The position numbers and the translations under genes were made by a program. Shown piece after piece: positions 46,114-59,288 of a stretch of 64,000 bases of DNA (its first letter is position 1; each line of letters starts with the position of its first letter). Under the pieces are notes generated by a model. The model did not search any database. It was not told the origin of the DNA and worked only from the letters and a program-made list of their open reading frames with translations. Origin of the DNA: Lasiosphaeris hirsuta (Eukaryota > Ascomycota > Sordariomycetes > Sordariales > Lasiosphaeriaceae); NCBI GenBank assembly GCA_030549175.1, contig JAUKUA010000010.1, positions 1 to 64,000 on the forward strand. The letters run 5' to 3'.

Positions 46114-47820
46114 ATAACTAAGGTGTTAGATATCTTAGTATATAAGGATTTCTATTTCTTACGTAAGTAATTTATATTTTACTATGTCCTAAAGTACGAC
46201 TACTATAGTAACAGTAATCTGTTTGATAAAGTATGAAACCCCTTAGCTAAGACATTTACCTTTATTACAATCAATCTTTCCTTATACTATAATTAACCTA
46301 GGTATTTTATCTTATGATCTGTTATTTAATATTACGTATCCTAGTACTTAGTATATAGGTTGTAACACGTTACTTACGTACCCTCAAAGAGGACGTTGAT
46401 TAGAAGTCTCAGACAAAATAAGAAAATATTAACAATGGTAGAATCGGAAAATATCTTACTGAGAATCACGGTTAAAGCCTTAGCTACCAAGGCTTCGTAA
46501 CTATGTATCGATACCAACTACCTTGGGAAGGAGAACAATGTCTTAAAGGTAGTAACTAAGATATTAAAAAGTGAAAGTAAGAAAGTTAGAGATTCAAAGT
46601 AAAAGAAACCTAAGTTACTACTCTCCCTAAAGTATAATAGAAAATCTTAAAATCTAAAGTCTTAGTTAATTAGTGTTAAAGCCTATATCTACTATAACGA
46701 TTATTAATTCACGGAGGAGCTTAATAAGGCTCTATTCTTAGGATCTCTTCTTATGAATACCGTAGTAAAATGGTACGAACCATATCTTAGGGCGTATAAT
46801 AACCTTAAGACGGACGAACTAAAGGAAAAGAATCTCTTTACCTAGAAAATTTTCTATAGTTATTATAACTTTCTTAAAGTTATAAAAGAAGACTTCAAAG
46901 AACTAAACTTTATTAAGATAATAAAAAAGAGATTCTAAGCTTTAAAGTAGACCATGTTAATTATAGATTACAGAACCTAGTTTATTATGGAATTGTAGAA
47001 TACAAAGTTAGAATAGAAGGTATTAATGATAATATTTTAGAAAAGCCTAAAGCTACATGTCATAGACTAACTCTTCTTGGAAGATTAACTGGTAACCCTT
47101 ATGGAATTTATTACGATAGTTATTAAGGTCGATAATTAGTATTATAAGTATTCTAAAACTATTTCTATGGCTACTCTAAAGGTAGAACCGGTAGGAAAAA
47201 CACTACTTATTACTATATATGGAGGTTATAGATACACCGGCCTTATAAAAATTGGCGTGACATAGTCTAATAGGTAAAACGGCAAAGCTTCCTTTCAACC
47301 TAATAAACCCTTTATGACTAAAAAAAATAAAAACAAAGTAAAATGTTATAACTGTTATAAGAAGAGCTACTTTACTAAGGAATATTATAAGAAAACCTAA
47401 AAGTAAGTTACTTAGAATCTAGTTTCCAAAGCTAAACAAATCTTAAGTACTAACATAGGAAAGAAACTTATCGTTTATATAGTAAACTTAGAAAAATATA
47501 ATAACTTACTAATAAACGAATAGGAAGACTTAACTACTATCTGATAGAAGAGAATACTAAGTGAAGTAAGTAACGTAATATTTATATAAGAAGAGATATA
47601 ACGATAATAAAATATTTGGAACGAATATAGAAACTTTAAGAAAAGAAAATACTTAGAGGATAAGGAGTTAAGAAAATTAAATATATAGACAAGAGAAGAT
47701 AGTATTAATGGATTTCTCCTTGATAGCTTATATATCGAGGTATAGATAGATGTAGACTAATATCCCGTTGAAGTAGTACTTTAATAAAGCTTACGAGTAG
47801 AAAGTTTGATAATAGTTTCT
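46114..47820 (+). mobile_element. Second retroelement relic (gag region)
   Basis: The left boundary is uncertain; TGTTAGATATCTTAG at 46114 could be an LTR start. From about 46436 a gag-like protein can be read through stops: FTEELNKALFLGSLLMN, VKWYEPYLRAYNNLKTDELK and, near 47340-47400, a zinc knuckle with one Cys pair left (KCYNCYKKSYFTKEYYKK). The YEPYLR block and its position fit the Retrotrans_gag type. It differs from the gag of copies A and E, so it is another family. It ends abruptly at the LTR starting 47821. Confidence 0.6.
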
Positions 47821-48264
47821 TGTCACACTAGTATGCTCACCTAGGTCAACAGGGTTACTAACCTCCTTGACCGAGCCATACCACTGGCACGAACCATACA
47901 CAAACACACCTATTGACTCACAAGTATCCATGATGGAACAACGTGGAGAAGGGAACTATCACAAAGAGGATAAGCCACAATGTAGTTCCAACCTTGGGAT
48001 ATGCTCCCACGTGTAGCTAATGGCCTATTCAGCCGGCGCACAGGTCAGCGGATTCTCCTAAGTGCCTACGGGTCGTGATGGAATGCCCAGAACCACTCAC
48101 AAGCTAGAGTAGCCGTACAACAGATCTTATCTGTGTTAGGCGACGTCATTGGACTTTACATTTGTTACGGACAAGCTACTTAACCTCAGTATCGTGATTA
48201 GGGCTTACATAGTTAGCTAAGATCTTACAGCTGGTCTTTCGAATCATGGACCTTCCTACTATCG
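47821..48264 (+). repeat. LTR fragment H, cut by copy D
   Basis: The first 444 bp of a family LTR (TGTCACACTAGTATGCTCAC), nearly free of RIP. It stops at ...CTATCG, where the minus-strand copy D begins. The rest should lie beyond the window. Confidence 0.8.
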
Positions 48265-49586
48265 TGTGACACAGGCTAGCCACCGAAGGTCTGGGGTGTG
48301 ATAACCACAAGGTGAAATATCAAATGAAGAATCAGACTACAGAGCTTTAACCATTTCCTAACTCTCGACTCAACCGTTCAGCGAAGCACCCCGACAATTA
48401 CTATTGGTCTAGTTCAGAGCTTTCACACGACGAACTCAGGGAGTTTGATCTTCGCAAGGCTAATAAGCACAAGGTCTGATTCAAAGCTTTAGAACGGAAC
48501 GGTAAGGGAGTTAACTGTCGTAATACAAAGTAGTGGAGAGCTAGGGAGAAGGAGGTTCAGGGAGATGGAATGATCTGGTAAAGGATAAGACACAATACTT
48601 CGCAGTTACAAGTCAGGAGAAACAAAAGGGTTCACAAGGTTATATTACCCCTTAGCTTCACTGAAGTTTAACTGATAATCTTTCTAGGTTTGTCTAAAGA
48701 AAACTAAGAAGCTTCTTCCTCTCGAGGATCCGTCGTAACGTACCTACTCTTTTATAGAAGGCTATGTATAAGATACAAAGATACCAAAATACCTAAAGGA
48801 TTCTCCTAGCTACCCGTTAGTCCCGAATCTCCCTTCTAGCTACCCGTCTCTCGTACCTTATAAATCCGTAGCTACAAGCTAAGTGAAGCCGGCCTATTAT
48901 ACGTCGGTCCACGGCTAGTATTAATACTTATCTATATAACTTTAGTAATATAATGTCTATTACTATAGACGTTTCTTCACGTCCTTAATACTTACGTTAG
49001 CTACAGTACTGTTAGGTCGATCTTATGTTAGCTGTCATAGTAACGGTTTCCTTTATAACTTATATACGGGGATCGCGGCTACTTGTTATTACTAAAGCTA
49101 AACTCCGGAGAACGTTAGGTTTTAAGTCTTCTAAAGAAATATTAACGATAGTAGAAAAGTCTATAATTTAAAAGACTAGCTATAGAATCTTAGCTAACTA
49201 TATAGGCCCTAATTACGATGTTAAGATTAAGTAGCTTGTTCATAACAAATCTAAAGTTTGATGATGTTACCTAGTATAGATGAGATTTATTATATAGTTA
49301 CTTTAGCTTATAAGTCGTTCTAGGTATCTTATCGTAACCTGTAGGTACTTAAGAGAATCTACTAACCTGTATGCCAGCTAAATAGGCTATTAGCTATATG
49401 TGGGAATATATCTTAAGGTTAAACTATATTATAGCTTATCTTTTATAATAGTTCTCTTCTTTATATTAATTCATAATAGATACTCATAGGTTAATAAGTG
49501 TTTATATATATAATATATACCGGTAGTATAGCTCGGTTAAGAAGGTTAGTAACTATATTAACCTAAGTATGCCTACTAGTATAATA
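48265..49586 (-). repeat. 3' LTR of copy D
   Basis: 1322 bp, reversed. The left (outer) 400 bp is barely mutated; the right (inner) 400 bp is RIP-saturated and ends GTATAATA, the mutated complement of TGTCACAC. Confidence 0.85.
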
Positions 49587-50588
49587 CTATTTCCTCTCTT
49601 AAGAAGACTTACTCCGAGTCTTAGGGTTGATGACCCTAAGGTCTTTAAGCTTATGTAGATACTTAATATAGAAGTCTTAGAGTTCCTAAGTGTTAAAGAA
49701 GTGTTTATATAATTTCTAAGTTTAATCTTTTTCTTCGGGATATCTATCTTATTTAACGAGATACTTTACTATCCTTTTTTTAATATAGGAGTTTATAATT
49801 TTTTTTATTATAAATTTCTTAAAGTAAATATGTTCTACTTACTCTAAGACTTAAATAAGGTTAAAGATTAGTTAAAAGCTAGTTTGAAAAGGTTTAATAA
49901 GAGATATATAAAAGGTTAAATAAATTTTCTAACGTTTTAAAAGTTTAAGTTTTACAACTATAAGAAATACTACTTTAGAAATCTTAAATAGGCTAAGTAA
50001 CTTCTTATTTAACTTCTTTAATAGTTTCTTAGTTTTAATGTTTCTAATATCTAATATTACTAGTTACTTTTTAATAAAGGAAGGTACTTTTGTTTACTTC
50101 TTATTTATATATTTCTTTATCCGTTTTTAAGATTCTTTAAGGGTTTTATAAAGGTTTTTATAAACCGTTATCATTTAGTATGTTATGATTTTACTATGTA
50201 AGTTTTGTTTAAATTTATTAGATAGATTGTTAACGGCTAGATAATATCTATAGTTAGTATAAAAGTAGAAGCTACTAATAAAAGTTAATCTAGTATTATT
50301 TTATATAAATTTAGCTATAGGTAATAAAGTATCTTAGTTATTTATCTCATAGTTAATGAAAGCTTTGAAGTAGGCCTCGATATGTTAGTTAAGACATTTA
50401 GTCTAGTTATCTATTTTAAGATAAAACGAGGTTAATATTCTTAGTTTAACTTTGATATATTTAAGGAAGTTATATTAAAGGCCTATGTTAAACTATAAAT
50501 CTCGATTAGAGATAATATTAATAGGTATACCGTGATATTTTTAATATTTATAGGTAAAAAGAAGAATTAAGTTTTCTGTCTTCTTAAC
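48265..50588 (-). mobile_element. Chromovirus copy D (minus), first part
   Basis: On the plus strand it starts TGTGACACAGGC, the reverse complement of the LTR 3' end. The LTR is 48265-49586; the complement of the purine tract follows. The reversed pol end includes the chromodomain (about 49690-49815) and the integrase C-terminus, up to 50588, where copy E is inserted. The interior resumes at 59289 and runs to 61465. Confidence 0.85.
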
Positions 50589-51901
50589 TGTCACACTGGT
50601 AGGCTCACCTAGGTCAACAGGGTCATCGACCTCCTTGACCGAGCTATATACCAGCGGTACGAACCATACATAAGAAGCACATACCTATTGACCCACGATC
50701 ACGTAGATAAGGGAACTATCACAGAGGATAGCTACAACGTGGCTCAACCCCGGGACATGATCCCACGTGTGGCTAATGGCCTATTTAGCCGACACATAGG
50801 TCAGCGGATTCTCCTAAGTACCTATGGGTCGTAATGGAATGCCCAGAACTACTCACAAGCCAGAGTAGCCGTATAACGGATCTTGCCCGTACTAGGCAAC
50901 GTTATCAGACTTCAGATTTGTCATGGACAAGCTACTTAACCTCAGTATCGTGATTAAGGCCTGTACAGTTAGCTAAGATCTTGTAGCTGGTCTTTCAAAT
51001 CATGGACCTCCCCGCTATCGCTGGTATTCCTTTGGAAGACTTGGAACCCGACGTTCTCCGGAGTCTAGCTTCAGTGGTGACAGGTGGCCGTGACCCCCGC
51101 GTATGAGTCACGAAGGGAACCGTTACTATGACAGCCGACATGGGATCGACCTAACAGCGTTGTAGCCAACGTAAGTACCAAGGACGTGAAGGAATACCTA
51201 CAGTAATGGACACCATGCCGCTAAAGCTGTATAGATAAGTACTAATATCGGCCATGGACCGACGTATGATAGGCCGGCTTCACTTGGCTTGTAGCCGCTG
51301 ATTTGTAGGGTGTGAAAGACGGACGGCTAGAAGGGAGATTCGGGACCGACGGGCGGCTAGGAGGATCCTTTAGGTATTTTGGTATCCTTATATCTTGTAC
51401 ATAGCCTTTCATAAGTAGGATAGGTATGTTACGATGGATCCTCGAGAAGAAGAAGCTCCCTAGTTCTCTTTGGACAAACTTAGAAAGATTATTAGCTGAA
51501 CTTCAGTGAAGCTGAGGGGTAATATAACCTTGTGAACCCTTCTGTTTCTCTTGACTTATAACTACGAAGTATTATGTCTTATCTTATGTTAGATTATTTT
51601 ATCTTCTTAAACCTCCTTTTCCCTGGCTCTCTACTACTTTATATTACGATAGTTAACTCCCTTATCGTTCTGTTCTAAACCTTTGAATTGGACTTTGTGC
51701 TTATTAGCCTTACGAAGATTAAGTCCCTAAGTTTATCGTGTGAAAGCTTTGAACTAGACTAATAGTAATTGTTGGGATAGTTTACTAAATAGTTAAGTCG
51801 AGAGTTAAAAAAAGGTTAAAGCTTTGTAGTTTAACCTTCTATTTAATATCTTACCTTGTGATTGTTATATCCTAGACCTTCGTAGGTTGGCCTATGTCAC
51901 A
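50589..51901 (+). repeat. 5' LTR of copy E
   Basis: Starts TGTCACACTGGTAGGCTCAC; the first ~650 bp is almost unmutated, the last ~350 bp strongly mutated. Ends CCTATGTCACA. Confidence 0.9.
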
Positions 51902-54900
51902 GATAATCTTTCTTCTCTACGAATAACCCTTTCGTCTACCGTTTTATTTATAATAGCCGGTAATCTTATATCATATTCGGCGGCGTTCCGGGGCCGGGAA
52001 ACCGAACCTAATTCCGGAACTGACCTTATGATCTAGAAACCTCCCGAAATGGAAATATAAACTATTAAGAAGTTTCCTATACTCCTATCGAGCTCCGAAA
52101 CCCTCGTTAAACTATCTTAATGGTTTATTCATTTTTATAATCAGGTCGCTAAAGCCTATAAGAAACTTTACTTTTTTATTAATAATATACGCGAAGATAA
52201 GGAGAGGTTTAATTCGTTTACTTTAATATTTACTACCTTAGTTACTAACTATTAGTCAATGGTATAGTATGTTAAGACAAATTAATACGTCCTTAAAAAT
52301 ACTTAGTAAGAATTAGAAGCTTTTTATACTACCTTTAGTATCGAGGTTAACTAGAAATTAGCCTAGTTTATTATCTAAACGGCCTAACGTGAAAAATCTT
52401 TTAATCTTATCGTCGTATATACCGAGGCCCTTTGAAAGGAGATCGCTAAGTAGAAGCTACGTTAAACACGACAAACCTAAGAATAAGAAACGTAGGCCCG
52501 GGAACAAAACGCTAAGCTTGTTAAAGTTAAGAAACTTCTCCGTATCTAAGAGAAGAAATAAGCTTGATAAGATTATTACAATACGGAATTTAGTCACTGG
52601 TCTACTACGGCCTAGAGCTAGCTTAATTCCCTTATAGTACTCTAGTAACCTAGAGTATCACGAACCCCGAAGGACTAAGAATTATTTGATTAGCTTAAGA
52701 CCTATTCTAACAACCTCGTCAAAGAAGCCTTCATATCGAGGTTGACACGGGTAGGGCCTCATGATAAAGAACAAATTATCTAGAAGGCTATGACACGTTT
52801 ATAGAAAACCCTATCTGTTAAACTTTTATGACGGCTATTATAACTGTTTAAAAAATCAATCTTTACACGGTACTTCGACTAAGACGAAGACTCCCTTTCA
52901 GACCGTAACCTCTAAAAAAGGGCTACCCGGGAAATCTCGGCACGAGCTTAGAGACAGGTAGATAGTATATAGAATTCTGATACTAGAATAAGAAGTAGAA
53001 ACATAGGAGGAAACTTACCTCCTCGTTATATTAGAATAGGAATGTCTCCTCCTTTAGATAACGGTGATAATAATAACGACTCCGATAACGATCTCTACTA
53101 TACGAGTCTACCTCCCGGATTACTAAGAGGCTTACCAAGGCCTCCGGGACCCCTAGGACCGTAGGGTCCGGGCTCCCGGAGCCCTTTATCTTTACGTGAC
53201 CTTATAGCAATCCTTCTCGACCTTATCTGTACTAACTAAGACTTGATTCGTAATAATATTAATATGATTTGGGAATCTCGTGGCTAGGGAGCCGCCGTAA
53301 CTATAGCAAAACCTGAAAAGTACAATAGAAAGGACAAAGGTAAGTTTGAGATATGGTAACATTCTATTAAAGAGTACTTCAGTGTCTACGAACGAAGTTT
53401 CCTTAACGACAAGGTTAAAATTAGCTTTGTTAGTGCTCTTACCAAAGGTACTACCCTCGAATAGTATTAGAAAAGAGGGACTTAGATTGAAAAGCTTGGC
53501 CTAGTAAATCAGTGGAACAACTATGCTACTGCCATAGTCGAACGTTTTCGTGACCTAGTACGAAGAGTTAAGGACTACGAAGCTATGAAAACCTTGACCT
53601 ACGATAGAGATATAAACAAGTACGTAATAAAGTTTTAGGAATTTAATTATACCGTCGATCTTAGCGGCTAGGCCTTATAATCGCTAGTTACTAATACTAT
53701 CTCTGACGCCATAATAAACTTGATCTATTTACGTATGGGATATCTCCTTACCGACGACGCCGACTTCCTCGAAGCCGTTGTTATTACTAGCTTAATTTAT
53801 AAAGATAAAATGAAGAACTGTGAAATTAATCGTAAAGCTAAGTAGGGAAAAGAAGAGTTTACTTCGAATAATAAGGAGTGTTTGAAGAAGGATAGTTATT
53901 AAGAGGAAATTAATACCTCTAGCTCCCGTCTATATCCGGTATCCGCGAAAGGAAAACCTAAGAAAGGTCTAAAATAGGAGTAATAGAATAAAAAGGACAA
54001 CCCCTCGGTATCTACCCGAATAAAGTATTAATAGACTTATAAAGAAGCTATTACCGGGATAAAATAAGCCGAAATTAACAAGTATAAGGTAAGTAAGAGA
54101 TACTACTACTGTGGACGTTAAGGCTATAACACTCTTAAATGTTATAATAGGAAAACTAAGGATAGTAAGGATATCTTTAAGTTACCTAGTAAGATCTCTA
54201 GAGCTAAGATTAAACGTAGAAGAAATGAGGATAGAGATACTTCTCCCTAACTATCGAAAAAGGCTAAGGTCTTTATAATGACGGAAAAAGACCTTTCCGA
54301 ACTCTTCCCTTGTATTGTTAAACTATCCGATAATAAAGATACATCGGATTTTTAATAGGTATTCCGAAACTTACGATATCAGAAACTGTGCTCCAATACG
54401 CCGTAACCTCTACTAAAAAACGTACTAACTATAATATAGAGAAACCTTCTTATAAGAAGGTTAAGCGAAGCTATGAACTATATCACGGCCTTCGTAAGAT
54501 CGTTCCTATGACTATCGTCTACTATAATACTTAGGAAATTCTTATCCGAGTACTCTTAGATCCTAGTGTCTTAGGCCTGGTCATAAGTAAAAACCTTATT
54601 AAAAAATGAAATATCTCTTATAAATATAGAACGATCTCGAAACCCTTAGAAGCCTTTAATGAAACTATCAACCTTAAATCAGGTAAGGAGTATACTAAGG
54701 AAATCGTTTTACGGTACCAAGTGGAACATTTCTCTCATATCACGTTCGAAATCTCTCTCCTCGACGTAAAATGTGATATTCTTCTTCTATACTAGTAGTT
54801 ATAACAGTACTAGCCGGATTACCTGTGAGATCTTAATATAACGAAAGTAGCTTTTAGTTCCGACTACTGTCGATAAAACTATACTTCCTTTACGATCTTA

Positions 54901-57900
54901 GGAAGTAAAAGCTTTATCGTAAATGTTATAACTTCTTATATCTAAAATATTCCCGAAAGATTTAAGACCTTTGTCCCTTTAGTATCTTCTGAAGCGGCTT
55001 AACGGCTACTAGATTACTAACCTTAGGACTATGTGATTAATATTATCGGAGATAAGAAATTTTTATAGGGATTCCTCTATTCTATGTTACCTTTAGAAAA
55101 GAAAATCTTTCGTAAATGGCTAGACTAAATACTTAAAGAAGGTAAGATATAGAAATTAAAATTACTATATTCTTCGCCTATTTTCTTCATAGACAAGGAA
55201 GTATCTTTGGAAAAAGTAGTTATAAGGGATCCAGAGAATCTCTACCTAGTAGTCGACTACCGAAAGATTAACGAACAAACTATTAAGAACCGTTACTTAT
55301 TATCTTTAATTACCGAACTCTAAGACGTCCTTATTAGATCTGTCGTCTTTATAAAGATAGATTTGAAATCGGGCTTTAATTTAATTTAGATAAAAAAGGG
55401 TCATGAGTAGAAAATAACATTTCGAACCTGTTATAGTCTTTTTAAGTTTAACGTAATATCTTTTAACCTTACTAATATTCCTATGGCCTTCTAAGATATG
55501 ATAAATCATATCTTTTAAGACCTTATTAATTAAGGCCTCTTGTCTTATATTAACGACCTTCTTATTTATGTAAGTTTCGAAATGGAATATGACAAAATTA
55601 TCGTTAAAGTCTTTAAGTGACTTTAGAAGTATAACCTAGCTATTAATCTTACTAAATATGTATAAGATATTAAGGAATTAAAATATCTAGGCTATATTAT
55701 TAGTACTAAAGGTATCGTAATATTAAAGGATAAGATAGAATGTATCCTTTTATAGAAATAGCTAAAATCGGTAAAAGAAGTCTAATAGTTTAATAGATTT
55801 GTAAACTTTTATAGACACTATATCAAGGGCTATTTACATATTACTAAGTTACTTACTGATTTTACAAATCTTATCTAGAAAACCTAGACATAGAATAACT
55901 AGATGAACATAGTATTTAAAGTGTTAAAGAAAGCTTTTACCAAAGCCCTTGTTTTAGTCTATTTCGACCTTAATAGACTATTTATTATCAAATCTAACGT
56001 ATCAGACTATATGTTAGAAGGAATAATGTTATAAAAGTAAGATGATAATAAGATATATCTTATAATATTTTACTTAAGGAAGTTAATTTCCGTAGAAATT
56101 AATTATGAGATTTACGACAAGGAACTCCTAACGATAATTAATTACTTCTAGCGTTAGAGACATTATCTTAAAGGAGTTAAATACCATATCGAGGTCTTTT
56201 TGGACTATCGTAATCTAGAATACTTCTAGACTACTAAGGTCCTTAACTACTGTTAAGCCTGATAGGCTTAGTAACTTATTACCTTTAATTTCGTTATTAA
56301 TTTCCGTCCCGGTATATAAAATGCTAAGGTAGATACTTTCTCGTAGTATAAAAAGTATCTTCCGGAAGGGAGGGATAAAAACTAACCGATAACCTCTGTT
56401 TTAAACAAAGAACATTTTTTACATTTTAAAGTTTCTATGTTTATACTTTTAAAAGTATGTCTTTATAGTATTTTAACATTAAAATAGAACGAAGAATTCT
56501 TTAAGTAAATTAAAGTTACTACCTTTATAGACGAGACTTATTAAAAGGCCCTGGTTTTCCTTAGAAAAGACATAACTAACGAAGACGAAATCTTATTTAT
56601 AAAGAATCGTATCTAAATCCTTAATAACAAGGAACTTAAGATCCAGATTATCCGCTCCGAATACGATACCAAAGTAGTAGGCTACATAGGTATAGATAAG
56701 ACTGTTAAACTTATTAGACGGTATATGTTCTAGTAAAACCTTGAAAAGGACGTCGTTAAGTTTATATACTCTTGTCATAAGTGTCAAAGTAACAAGCTAA
56801 GACGTTACCTTTCTTTCGGACTACTTTATCTTATTGAGTTAGAATATTCTCCGTAGAGACTTATTTTAATAGACTTTATAACAGACCTTCCTCTCTTTAA
56901 TAGATATAGTTTTATCTAGGTTATTGTCGATACCTTTACTAAAATAATACATTTTATACCTTTAAAGGATGACGCTAAGAAGACAGAAAACTTAATCTCT
57001 CTCTTTACCTACGAATGTTAGAAATATCATGGTATGCCTTCTAGTATTATTTTTGATTGGGATTTACGATTTAACATAGGCCTTTGGCGTGACTTTCTTA
57101 AATACGTTAGAGTTAAGCTAAGGATGTTAACCTCGTTCTATCCCGAGATAGATAGCTAGACCGAACGTCTTAATTAGTATATCGAGACTTACCTTAGAGC
57201 CTTCGTTAATTACGAGATGAATAACTAGGACACCTTGTTACCTATAGCCGAATTTACGTAAAATAATACTAGATTAACTTCTACTGGTAACTCTCCTTTC
57301 TACGTTAATTATAGATATCATCCGGCTACTAATAATCTACCTAACGAATCTACATATAATCTATATAGTGAAATCATAGTATATTAGATGACCACGGTCT
57401 ATAAGAACCTCTACGAAACCCTTAAGGAATCTTAGGAACAGATGAAGAAGTACGCGGATTAGAAGTAAACGGAAGTATCTTCCTTTGTTAAGAAACAATT
57501 AGTAATGTTAGACACTAGGAATATTAAGACTAAGAGGCCCTTAAAAAAGTTAGACAAGAAGTTACTTAGCCTATTTAAAATCTCTAAGGTAGTATCTCCT
57601 ATAGCCGTGAAACTCGAACTCCCGGAACGTTAGAAAATTTATCTTACCTTTTATGTCTTTCTTATTAAACCCTTCCGAATCGGCTCTTAGCTGATCTCTA
57701 ATCTTATTTAGGTCTTAGAGTAAGTAGGAGATGTTTACCCTAAGAAATTTGTAGTAGAGGAAATCATAAACTCCTATACTAAGAAAAGGATAGTAGAGTA
57801 TCTCGTCAAATGGGATAGATACCCTGAGGAAAAAGATTGGACTTAGGAACTATATGAACACTTCTTTGACACTTAGGAACTTTAGGACTTCTACGTCAAG

Positions 57901-57975
57901 TACCTATGTAAGCCTAAGGACCCTAGGGTTATTAACCTTGGGACTTGGGGTAAGTCTTCTTAGAAGGGGAGATAG
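51902..57975 (+). pseudogene. RIP-inactivated gag-pol of copy E
   Basis: Same domain order as copy A. The zinc knuckle near 54085-54150 keeps two Cys (YYYCGR.GYNTLKCYN). Protease is near 54530-54590. Reverse transcriptase is 55255-55569, from DYRKINEQTIKNRYLL through FIKIDLKSGFNLI to YINDLLIY, where the first Asp of the catalytic pair reads Asn. The integrase zinc-binding part is about 56690-56800 and its core follows (LILIDFITDLPLFNRYSFI). A chromodomain lies at about 57755-57880 (EYLVKWDRYPEEKDWT, aromatic residues retained). Stops are nearly all TAG/TAA at Gln positions. Cannot encode a working polyprotein. Confidence 0.85.
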
Positions 57976-59288
57976 TGTTATACTGGTAGGCTTACCTAGG
58001 TTAATAGGGTCATTAACCTCTTTAACCGAGTTATATACTAACGGCACGAACTACACATAAGAAGTATATACTTATTAACCTATGATCACGTAGATAAAGG
58101 AACTATCATAGAAGATGGTTATAACGTGGCTTAACCTTGGGATACGATCCTACGTGTGACTAATAGCTTATTTAGCCGATACATAGGTTAGCGGATTCTC
58201 CTAAGTACCTACGGGTCGTAACGGAATATCTAGAACTACTTACAAGCTAGAGTAGCCGTATAACAGATCTTACCCACGTTAGGTAACGTCATCAGACTTC
58301 AGATTTGTCATGGACAAGCTACTTAATCTTAGTATTGTGATCAGGGCCTGTATAGTTAGCTAAGATCCTACAGCTAGTCTTTCAAATTATAGACCTTCCC
58401 GTTATTACTAGTATTCCTTTGGAAGACTTAGAACCCGACGTTCTCCGGAGTTTAGCTTCAGTGGTGACAGGTAGCCGCGACCCCCGTGTGTAAGTTACGA
58501 AGGGAACCGTTGCTATGACAGTTGACATAGGATCGACTTAACAGTACTATAGCTAACGTAAGTACTAAGGACGTAAAGGAACACCTACAGTAATAAACAC
58601 TATGCCACTAGAGCTGTATAGATAAGTACTAATACCGGCCATGGATCAACGTGTAATAGGCCGGCTTCACTTAGCTTATAGCCACTGATTTGTAGGGTAC
58701 GAGAGACGGGCAGCTAGAAGGGAGATTCGGGACCGACGGGCGGCTAGGAAGATCTTTCAGATATTCTGGTATCCTTATATCTTATACATAGCCTTCCATA
58801 AGTAGGACAGGTGTGCTACGACGGATCCTCGAGAGGAAGAAGCTCCCTAGTTCTCTTTAGACAAACCTAGAAAGATTATTAGCTGAACTTCAGTAAAGCT
58901 AAGGGGTAATATAACCTTGTGAACCCTTCTGTTTCTCCTGACCTGTAACTACGAAGTATTGTGTCTTATCTTGTGTTAGATCATTCCATCTCCCTGAACC
59001 TCCTTCTCCCTAGCTCTCTACCACTTTATATTGCGACAGTTAACTCCCTCACCGTTCTGTTCTAAACCTCTGAATCGGACCTTGTGCTTATTAGCCTTGC
59101 GAAGATCAAGTCCCTGAGTTCGTCGTGTGAAAGCTCTGAACTAGACCAACAGCAATTATCGGGATAGTTCGCTGAACGGTTAAGTCGAGAGTTAGGAAAA
59201 GGTTAAAGCTCTGCAGTCTGACCCTCCATTTGATATCTCACCTTGTGATTGCCACACCCCAGACCTTCGCGGGCTGGCCTGTGTCACA
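57976..59288 (+). repeat. 3' LTR of copy E
   Basis: Starts with mutated TGTTATACTGG and ends with unmutated GGGCTGGCCTGTGTCACA. Equal in length to the 5' LTR, with differences that look like transitions only. Confidence 0.9.

Larger units (their letters stand above)
50589..59288 (+). mobile_element. Chromovirus copy E, full length, 8.7 kb
   Basis: Two LTRs of exactly equal length (1313 bp: 50589-51901 and 57976-59288) and a perfect 5-bp target duplication TTAAC (50584-50588 and 59289-59293). Removing it joins the two halves of copy D's integrase region, as checked against copy A. A polypurine tract (AGAAGGGGAGATAG) ends at 57975. The interior is RIP-mutated but less than in Z. It is among the youngest insertions, since nothing interrupts it. 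Confidence 0.93.
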